A DNA stretch of 55,040 nt from a virus: the IMG/VR virus record IMGVR_UViG_3300030116_000815, positions 1 to 55,040 of that record; one strand, 5' to 3'. Within the stretch, counting starts at the first letter, position 1. Each line of letters opens with the position of its first letter. This document shows positions 49,801 to 55,040 of the stretch, in pieces. The notes under the pieces were generated by a model. That model saw only the letters and a program-made list of their open reading frames with translations, did no database searches and was not told where the DNA came from. Made by a program: the position numbers and the translations under genes.

Positions 49801-50907
49801 GGACAAAAAGGTGAGGTCGGTAATACAGGTCCTACAGGACCATCAGGACCAGCAGGTTCAGATGGAGATGATGGTAGTGCTGGACCTACAGGACCAACTG
49901 GACCTACAGGTAGCACAGGACCTACAGGTCAAAAAGGACAAAAAGGTCAAACAGGCTCCACAGGTGGCACAGGACCTACAGGACCTACTGGACCTACAGG
50001 ACCTTCTGGTTCAAATGGCTCTAATGGTTCTAAAGGACAAAAAGGTGAACCGGGTTCTACAGGTGGAACAGGACCTACAGGACCTGCAGGACCAACAGGT
50101 AGTACAGGACCTACAGGACCTACTGGAACTGGTCAAAAAGGACAAAAGGGTGAAGTTGGTGGTACAGGACCTACAGGACCTACAGGTGGTACAGGACCTA
50201 CAGGTGGTACAGGACCTACAGGACCAGCAGGACCTACAGGACCAACAGGTACTGGTCAGAAAGGACAAAAAGGACAAAAAGGACAAACAGGTGCTACAGG
50301 TGGCACAGGTGGTACAGGACCTACAGGTGGTGCAGGACCAGCAGGACCTCCGGGACCAGCAGGACCTCCGGGTTCAGCAGGTTCAGATGGTTCAAATGGT
50401 GGACCGGGACCAGCAGGACCTCCGGGACCTCCGGGTTCAGATGGTGGTTTTACAACCAACTCAAATGCACAAGTAAATAGTTTAGGTGCAGGTACTGCAG
50501 GTAGTGGTACAGCAGGTGAGATTAGAGCAACTAATAACATTACTGCTTACTATTCTGATGCTAGACTAAAAGACTTTGAAGGTACTATACCTAATGCATT
50601 GGCTAGAGTAAATAAACTACATGGTTATTACTTTAGAGAAAATCCAACTGCAAAAGAATTAGGTTATGAAAATGATAAACTACAAGTAGGTGTAAGTGCA
50701 CAGGAAGTACAAGAAGTATTACCAGAAGTAGTTACAGAAGCACCTATTGATGATAAATATTTAACAGTATGGTATGATAAATTAGTACCATTATTGATTG
50801 AAGCTATAAAAGAATTATCACAAGATTCACATCCTCCAAAATGTTTAGAAGACATGGAAGGATATGATGAGATTATTGAAAGAATAGAAGCTTTGGAGGA
50901 TAAATAA
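46828..50907 (+). CDS. Giant tail fibre with collagen-like domain and S74 auto-chaperone
   Basis: 1359 residues. (1) An N-terminal virion-attachment region (about 1-80, with [10 protein letters not shown]). (2) A repeat region (about 80-810) of near-identical units: [49 protein letters not shown] and [18 protein letters not shown]. (3) A collagen domain (about 812-1207) of Gly-X-Y triplets dominated by GPT, with ten GQKGQK/GSKGQK blocks that hold 21 Lys, every one in the Y position, and Pro in Y near the end ([10 protein letters not shown]). (4) A C-terminal S74 intramolecular chaperone (about 1240-1359) with the self-cleavage Ser-Asp at about S1243-D1244 (YYSDARLK) and [15 protein letters not shown]. 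Receptor-binding fibre; the triple helix would be a long shaft. Confidence 0.92.
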   Translation: MAGYTRQSSFSDGDSITAALFNDEFNQLVNAFHASTGHTHDGTTAANGAPISVLYSNTVTIGKNENTDIAITFNGATTDGVLTWMEDEDYFKFSDDILVDSTEKLQFRDTAIYINSSTDGQLDIVADTEIQLAATTIDINGAVDISGALTLAGTSLAETISDTVGAMVSSNTETGVTVTYDDSDNTLDFVIGTLNQDTTGNAATATALETARTIHGVSFDGTANIDLSEVIQDTVGAMLSSNTESGVTVTYQDADGTIDFTVASQTDENFTTADHAKLDGIEANATADQTAAEIRTLVDSASDSNVFTDADHTKLDGIEANATADQTDEEIQDIVGGMLTGNTETGITVTYQDADGTVDFVVASQTDENFTTADHAKLDGIEANATADQTDAEIKTAYENNSNTNAFTDTLLSKLNAIEAGATADQTAEEIQDIVGAMVSSNTESGITVTYEDSDGTLDFAVGTLNQDTTGNAATATALATARTIHGVSFDGTANIDLTEVVQDTVGAMFSSNTETGITVTYDDSDGTIDLVVGTLNQDTTGNAATATALETARTINGVSFDGTANVTTLTAGTGVSVSGTEVSIGQSVATNADVDFATVTTTGNAIIGGDLTVSGNTTTLNTATLDVEDKNITINKGSGDTSGSADGAGITIQDAVDASTDATMSWSAANDNFVFSHEIAAPSLDISGNVDVDGTLETDALTINGTASVPFESADHTKLDGIEANATADQTAAEIRTLVESASDSNVFTDADHTKLNAIEASADVTDAANVGSSLTAFPTGTDAASSDLVPYYDVTAGAWEKSTVTNLALQGPTGPTGPTGSTGPTGPTGPTGPTGPTGSKGQKGEVGGTGPTGSTGPTGPTGPSGSAGQKGQKGEVGGTGPTGPTGPSGAGSDGSKGQKGEPGNTGGTGPTGSTGPTGSTGQKGQKGEVGNTGPTGSTGPTGPSGSNGSNGSKGQKGEPGSTGPAGPTGSTGPTGGTGPTGGTGPTGQKGQKGEVGNTGPTGPSGPAGSDGDDGSAGPTGPTGPTGSTGPTGQKGQKGQTGSTGGTGPTGPTGPTGPSGSNGSNGSKGQKGEPGSTGGTGPTGPAGPTGSTGPTGPTGTGQKGQKGEVGGTGPTGPTGGTGPTGGTGPTGPAGPTGPTGTGQKGQKGQKGQTGATGGTGGTGPTGGAGPAGPPGPAGPPGSAGSDGSNGGPGPAGPPGPPGSDGGFTTNSNAQVNSLGAGTAGSGTAGEIRATNNITAYYSDARLKDFEGTIPNALARVNKLHGYYFRENPTAKELGYENDKLQVGVSAQEVQEVLPEVVTEAPIDDKYLTVWYDKLVPLLIEAIKELSQDSHPPKCLEDMEGYDEIIERIEALEDK

Positions 50908-51611
50908 TGGCATTACCTAGTAGTGGTGCATTAAGTTTTGCAAACTTACAATCAGAGTTTGGTGGCTCTCATCCTATAACTATGGGTGAGTATGCTGCTT
51001 ATAGACAGTCTGGTTCTGGAAATACTATTGATATGGCTGATTTTTATGGAGCATTTTTATTTAATACTTCAAGTGATATAACATCAGGTTATGTATATGC
51101 TATTGTTCCGGGACCTAGAGGTGGTACTAGATATAGATTTAGTTCAGGATTTAATTCTCGTTCTTTTAGTTCTTTTGGTAATACTTATTCTGCTCCTTCT
51201 GGGTCAGCAAGTCCATCAACTAATATGGGAACATCTGGTGGACTTATAGGAACTGGTGGTACTTTAAGTAATGTAAGTCATGACATTACCAGTCTTTTAG
51301 GTGGTAACTCACTTATATTACAATCAAGTGGACCTAATAGTAATAGTGGTTTTACCAGTATGGAAGTAGCTGGTCATCAAACTACTAAAAGTTTTGCTAG
51401 AACAAGTGCTAATTATACTTATACTAGTGGTAAAGCTACATGGGAATGGTTAATAAGTGCAGCCGATTCAACTTACTTAAATGGTAATGTTTTTTCAAAT
51501 TCACATAGTTCTAAACTATTCGGATTACAAAGTCCTACTTATGGTTATGGTACTTCGGGAAGTAATGTTGGTACAGTAAGTAGTAGTGAAGCAACAATAA
51601 CTTTCTCATAA
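50907..51611 (+). CDS. Fibre-associated virion protein
   Basis: 234 residues starting in a TAATG overlap with the fibre gene. Opens LPSSGALSFANLQSEFGGS, a start shared by many marine phage tail proteins, then Gly/Ser/Thr/Tyr-rich beta sequence with no enzyme motif. Probably a fibre tip, adaptor or adhesin subunit. It is followed without gap by the 64-residue gene. Confidence 0.65.
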   Translation: MALPSSGALSFANLQSEFGGSHPITMGEYAAYRQSGSGNTIDMADFYGAFLFNTSSDITSGYVYAIVPGPRGGTRYRFSSGFNSRSFSSFGNTYSAPSGSASPSTNMGTSGGLIGTGGTLSNVSHDITSLLGGNSLILQSSGPNSNSGFTSMEVAGHQTTKSFARTSANYTYTSGKATWEWLISAADSTYLNGNVFSNSHSSKLFGLQSPTYGYGTSGSNVGTVSSSEATITFS

Positions 51612-51805
51612 TGGCAACTATATCATATACAATAAAAACAGATGTAATGGATGACACAGTTAAATGGGCATCTTTTACTCATGATGGTGTATACTACGAA
51701 ATAAGAGCAACATTAGATTCTAATGGTGATGTAGATGATACTAAAACACAAGAAGATTGTCAAGACTATATTGAGTTAAAACAAGATGAGGCAGAAACAG
51801 TATGA
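51611..51805 (+). CDS. Small acidic protein, 64 aa
   Basis: Starts in an overlap with the previous stop (TAATG). N-terminal beta strands (ISYTIKTDVMDDTVKWASFTH, YYEIRATLD), acidic C-terminus. Possibly a chaperone or small tail component. Its stop overlaps the methyltransferase start (ATGA). Confidence 0.55.
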   Translation: MATISYTIKTDVMDDTVKWASFTHDGVYYEIRATLDSNGDVDDTKTQEDCQDYIELKQDEAETV

Positions 51806-52611
51806 CAATACCTAAGTCAGGACCAGTAATAAGAACTTTTGATTATGCGTTAGATGAACCTAGAACTATGGCATATCATGATTGGATAGCTGCTAATGTT
51901 AATGGTAAAGTAGTTTGTGAATTAGGAGCAGGTTCTGGTATACTAACTTACTTGTGTGTAAAATACGGAGCTACAAAAGTATACTGTTATGAAAATAACA
52001 AACGAGTAATTAATTGGTTAAAAAGATTTTTTGCAAGTGAGACTAAAGTAGAAGTTGTAGAAGAAGATATTACAACAGCAACTTTTCCTACAGCAGATAT
52101 ATATTTACATGAAAATATTGGTTCAAATGTTTACATGGAAAATATATTAGGTATGTATACTAATTTAAAATCACAAGGTTTAGAAGATAAAACTTATCCT
52201 AATAAAATTAAAATACAATATGGAACTTATACTGGTGAATCACAACTTCACAGATATAACAAGTCTTCAACATATATAGCTGATACTTTTACTAATGCAA
52301 ATGTGTTATCTTTTTTTAATGCATGTCCAATGGTAGATAAAATATTACCTTGGACTTGGTATAATTTAACACACGACCAATCAGCTATAACTTTTAATGG
52401 TACACTATATGATGGAGATTTAAAAGATTTAACAAGGTATACTGATTCAGATGCAAATAGTCAGTACATATTTTGGGAAGTTAGTTTTGATGGTAGCTAT
52501 CCTATATCTAATTGGAAGTTTAGAAATCATTGGAATATAATAAAAGCTGCTGATGAATGTATGCCTATAATGGATAGTAGTGTAATGACATATACTGTTA
52601 AAGAAGTTTAA
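51802..52611 (+). CDS. SAM-dependent methyltransferase, protein-arginine-methyltransferase-like
   Basis: 269 residues. Motif I CELGAGSGILTYLCVKYGATKVYCYE (about 38-63) and post-I, then DITTATFPTADIYLHENIG, where D-x-x-x-HENIG matches the double-E-loop region of protein arginine methyltransferases. The C-terminal half is beta-rich as in the PRMT barrel (WEVSFDGSYPISNW). The likely substrate is a protein, and the gene lies between fibre genes and the collagen-modifying enzyme, so a fibre target is attractive. N-methylation of Arg or another residue is inference. Confidence 0.7.
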   Translation: MTIPKSGPVIRTFDYALDEPRTMAYHDWIAANVNGKVVCELGAGSGILTYLCVKYGATKVYCYENNKRVINWLKRFFASETKVEVVEEDITTATFPTADIYLHENIGSNVYMENILGMYTNLKSQGLEDKTYPNKIKIQYGTYTGESQLHRYNKSSTYIADTFTNANVLSFFNACPMVDKILPWTWYNLTHDQSAITFNGTLYDGDLKDLTRYTDSDANSQYIFWEVSFDGSYPISNWKFRNHWNIIKAADECMPIMDSSVMTYTVKEV

Positions 52612-52612
52612 T

Positions 52613-52641
52613 TTGACAAATGTTGTAAAAAACTGTATAAT
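52613..52641 (+). promoter_or_regulatory. Consensus sigma70 promoter before the collagen-modifying gene
   Basis: TTGACA (52613-52618), exactly 17 bases, TATAAT (52636-52641): perfect in both hexamers and spacing. The following gene has an aggtg RBS and ATG at 52659. It lets the enzyme be made by host RNA polymerase apart from the late operon. Confidence 0.9.
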
Positions 52642-52658
52642 ACTATTACAGGTGAATC

Positions 52659-54494
52659 ATGAAAAAAATAGTAATCAGTTTAAAAAGAAGACAAGATAGA
52701 AAGAAATTATTTAAAAATAATAATTTAAAAGATTATAAATATTTAGAAGCTATAGATTATAAAACTTTAGATTCTAAAGATATTATAATTGATGAAGAGT
52801 TTAGAGACCCTTTTAAAAATAGACAAGTTTTAAAAAGTGAGGTAGCTTGTTTTTTATCCCATAGAAAAGCATGGGAAGAGTGTCATAGATTATATGAACC
52901 TGTAATTATATTAGAAGATGATGCAGTTATAAATGACACATGGGATGAAGAATATTACGAAGAGCTTATAAAAAAGTATGAGTTTGTTTACTTACAAAGA
53001 AATGAAAACGAACCACTTTTTGTTACACCGATAGATGGAAGAATAGAAAAACCATCTTATCCGTACAATTTAACAGCTTATGTAATAGACCCCATAACAG
53101 CTATGAAGTTAATGCATAACTATAATAAAATAATACCAGTTGATGAATATATTCCTCGACTTATTAAAAGAAATAAATTAGATGCAGTAGCTTTAAAACA
53201 AGATGCTTGTAATCAGTTACCAAGAAATATAAGTGAGAGTGACATCGAAAATAACACAATAGCACGAAACTTTACTGTACATCCAATTACAGTAGGTTCA
53301 GACAGATTAAAGTGCGTTAAGTTAAATACAAGTGCTAGAAAGCATGGTATAGAAGTAAAGAACTTAGGTACTAATGTAGAATGGAAAGGAACAGATATGT
53401 CTGGTCCGGGTGGTGGAATGAAAGCCAACCTATTAAGAGATTATGTAAATACTCTACCAGACAAAGATGTAGTTTTATTTACAGATGCATATGATGTTTT
53501 TTATGCAGATGATTTAGAAACTATAACTGAAAGGTATTTAGATTTTAATACTAAAGCAGTTTTTTCAGCAGAGCTATATTGCTATCCTGATTCTAGTATA
53601 GCAGATGAGTTTCCAGAATCTCATACACCTTATAGGTATTTGAATAGTGGAACATTTATAGCTCAAGTAGGAGAACTAAAAAAAATGTTTGCTTCTTCTA
53701 CTGTAGCTGATGATGGTGATGACCAACTGTATTATCAGAAGTTATTACTAAGTAATGAGTTTGATATGACTTTAGATTATGAAGGTTATATTTTTCAAAC
53801 ACATGAAGATGCAACAGGTATAAGTAGTTCAGGACAACTTTATAATCCTAGAACAGATTGCTGTGCATGTATTTATCATGGTAATGGTGGAGATAACACC
53901 AAAGAAAAATTTAATGCTTTGTATGATGTGTTTCATCCTAAGGCTGATTATTATTTTAGTCCTAGTAAATCATATGATATTATAGAAAATGATATGCTAG
54001 TAGTTGACTTTATGACACAAGAACAATGTGAAAGATTAATAGAGTTAGCTGATAATCATGGAAACTGGGATAGTTTAAAATATGACAAGTTTCCAGCACA
54101 AGAAATAAGACTAAAAGAATTAGGATTGTGGGCTGAATTAGAAACTAAATGGAATGAGTTTATTGTTCCTATAGTAGAAAAGTATTGGCAACCTACACAA
54201 ATGTATGGACTAAGAGATGCTTTTGTAATGAAATATAATTTAGAAACACAAAAAGATTTACCTTTACATACTGATGCAAGTTTAGTAACAGGAAGTGTAA
54301 AGTTAAATGATGATTATGAAGGAGCTGATTTATTTTATCCTAGACAAAATATCAGCAACAAAGATATACCAGTAGGTAAAATGATTTTATTTCCGGGTAC
54401 AGTAACACATGGACATGAGTGCTTACCATTAACAAAAGGAACTAAATATAGTTTTACCATATGGACAAACAGATTTCCCGGAGATAGTATATAA
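52659..54494 (+). CDS. Collagen lysyl hydroxylase / glycosyltransferase (PLOD-like, three domains)
   Basis: 611 residues. Domain 1 (about 1-190): GT25-like, KKIVISLKRRQDR start, SEVACFLSHRKAW and VIILEDDAV with the metal motif at 86-88. Domain 2 (about 205-435): PLOD-type glucosyltransferase, with TSARKHGIEVKNLG, NVEWKG, GGGMKANLL, metal-binding LFTDAYDV (D276, D279), VFSAELYCYPD, YRYLNSGTFIA and DDGDDQLYY. Domain 3 (about 440-611): lysyl hydroxylase, iron ligands H537, D539 (LPLHTDAS) and H584 (THGHECLP), DYEGADLFY, and 2OG-binding K596 in GTKYSF where animal enzymes have Arg. This order equals animal PLOD/mimivirus L230-type enzymes. It should turn Gly-X-Lys lysines to hydroxylysine and glycosylate them. 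The collagen-like fibre is encoded 1.75 kb upstream. Confidence 0.92.
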   Translation: MKKIVISLKRRQDRKKLFKNNNLKDYKYLEAIDYKTLDSKDIIIDEEFRDPFKNRQVLKSEVACFLSHRKAWEECHRLYEPVIILEDDAVINDTWDEEYYEELIKKYEFVYLQRNENEPLFVTPIDGRIEKPSYPYNLTAYVIDPITAMKLMHNYNKIIPVDEYIPRLIKRNKLDAVALKQDACNQLPRNISESDIENNTIARNFTVHPITVGSDRLKCVKLNTSARKHGIEVKNLGTNVEWKGTDMSGPGGGMKANLLRDYVNTLPDKDVVLFTDAYDVFYADDLETITERYLDFNTKAVFSAELYCYPDSSIADEFPESHTPYRYLNSGTFIAQVGELKKMFASSTVADDGDDQLYYQKLLLSNEFDMTLDYEGYIFQTHEDATGISSSGQLYNPRTDCCACIYHGNGGDNTKEKFNALYDVFHPKADYYFSPSKSYDIIENDMLVVDFMTQEQCERLIELADNHGNWDSLKYDKFPAQEIRLKELGLWAELETKWNEFIVPIVEKYWQPTQMYGLRDAFVMKYNLETQKDLPLHTDASLVTGSVKLNDDYEGADLFYPRQNISNKDIPVGKMILFPGTVTHGHECLPLTKGTKYSFTIWTNRFPGDSI

Positions 54495-54736
54495 TGGAAA
54501 TATCAACATATTTAATTTGGAATGTTATTATAACTTTGGTACTAGCACCATTGTTATTTTCTATTCGTAAAAATGAGGCAGAGGCTAAAAGAATAGATAT
54601 ACTATTAAATAAAACTAGAGAAGAAATAGCTAGAGAATATGTTACTAAACAAGAAGTAAAAGAAGATATGACTGCTCTAATGGAAAGGCTAGAAAAACTA
54701 CATGAAAAAGTAGATAAACTTTTTGAGGTTAAATAA
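54494..54736 (+). CDS. Small membrane-anchored coiled-coil protein
   Basis: 80 residues: N-terminal membrane helix (YLIWNVIITLVLAPLLFSI, about 5-23), then a charged coiled coil (KRIDILLNKTREEIA, MERLEKLHEKVDKLF). Starts overlapping the stop of the collagen enzyme and ends in a TAATG overlap with the virion protein. Similar topology to the lysis-region protein at 13107; it could be a holin partner or a virion/membrane factor. Confidence 0.6.
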   Translation: MEISTYLIWNVIITLVLAPLLFSIRKNEAEAKRIDILLNKTREEIAREYVTKQEVKEDMTALMERLEKLHEKVDKLFEVK

Positions 54737-55040
54737 TGGCAAAACGAAAAAGAAAAAATAAATATAAGTCAAAAAACAAAAGAGATAGATTAAATATGGA
54801 TAAGGGTGGAGTAGTAAGAAATCCTTACAATAGAGGTTCATTAGCTGTTAATCCTTTACAACCCTTAGAACGAAAAGCTAAGGCAGATGACCCTTCATCG
54901 GCATATAGTTCACCTCCTGATTATAGAGTTATGGATAATGCTGTTAGTCAAGGAGTTACTGTTCAAGATAGAGGAACAGGAGTGGGTGAAATGGGTAATT
55001 TTGGTCCGGGAAGTTTTCCGGGTAACCCTAGTAGGTATAT
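54736..55040 (+). CDS. Start of the internal virion protein continued at 1-2702
   Basis: ATG in a TAATG overlap. The first 20 residues are Lys/Arg-rich (MAKRKRKNKYKSKNKRDR), then Gly/Pro/Ser-rich sequence that stays open to the last base and is in frame with the ORF at the beginning of the window (82 residues precede the ATG at position 42). The basic N-terminus may bind DNA or membrane. Confidence 0.85.
   Translation, partial: MAKRKRKNKYKSKNKRDRLNMDKGGVVRNPYNRGSLAVNPLQPLERKAKADDPSSAYSSPPDYRVMDNAVSQGVTVQDRGTGVGEMGNFGPGSFPGNPSRY
54941..55040 (+). repeat. Terminal overlap identical to bases 1-100
   Basis: The last 100 bases repeat the first 100 with one difference (G at 99, A at 55039). It lies within the coding frame of the virion protein and joins its two parts in phase, so it is most likely the overlap of a circular assembly, and the unique genome is 54940 bases. 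Confidence 0.9.

Noticed and set aside
49206-50540. Long ORFs opposite to or out of frame with the collagen domain (minus 49206-49916, plus 49673-50476, minus 50011-50540)
   Set aside because: They are by-products of the repetitive Gly-Pro-Thr codons; they have no RBS and low-complexity products.

Overview
The window is a complete, AT-rich genome of a tailed marine bacteriophage with a podovirus (T7-like) gene plan, about 54.94 kb. The first and last 100 bases are the same sequence (1-100 and 54941-55040, one mismatch), and one virion gene runs across the ends, so the contig is circular or circularly permuted. There is no RNA polymerase, integrase, tRNA or rRNA. Family-A DNA polymerase, T7-type primase-helicase, class I ribonucleotide reductase and the terminase-portal-scaffold-capsid-tail order suggest a lytic phage of an open-ocean, low-GC bacterium, most like the pelagiphage/HMO-2011-type podoviruses (inference from gene content only).

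Layout. Two transcription blocks diverge near 34.9 kb and converge near 18.7 kb. The minus-strand block (34.8 to 18.8 kb) begins beside a probable replication origin (DnaA boxes, 34.04-34.28 kb). It contains about twenty small early genes behind three copies of one promoter-like element, then ssDNA-binding protein, primase-helicase, DNA polymerase, two PD-(D/E)XK nucleases, a 2-oxoglutarate oxygenase and NrdA/NrdB. The plus-strand block starts at a sigma70-type promoter at 35.8 kb. It runs through TerS, three small basic proteins, TerL, portal, scaffold, capsid, tail tube genes, a giant collagen-like tail fibre and fibre-modification genes, then round the junction into internal virion proteins (0-12 kb), lysis genes (12-13.5 kb) and an accessory cassette (13.4-18.7 kb).

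Two parts stand out. First, the tail fibre has a long Gly-X-Y collagen domain with 21 lysines, all in Gly-X-Lys triplets. Downstream, behind its own consensus promoter, is a three-domain protein that looks like animal/mimivirus procollagen lysyl hydroxylase-glycosyltransferase (GT25-like + PLOD glucosyltransferase + Fe/2OG hydroxylase). The phage seems to carry a collagen substrate with the enzyme to hydroxylate and glycosylate it. Second, the cassette after the lysis genes encodes CsgF, the CsgG curli export lipoprotein, a curlin-like repeat protein, a FecR-domain protein and a membrane CHASE2-class III nucleotide cyclase with all catalytic residues, followed by Hsp20. The first four genes overlap by 53-86 bases.

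The 34.3-35.5 kb region also holds a decayed, inverted duplicate of two small early genes with their promoter and terminator, which explains the largest stretch without intact genes.
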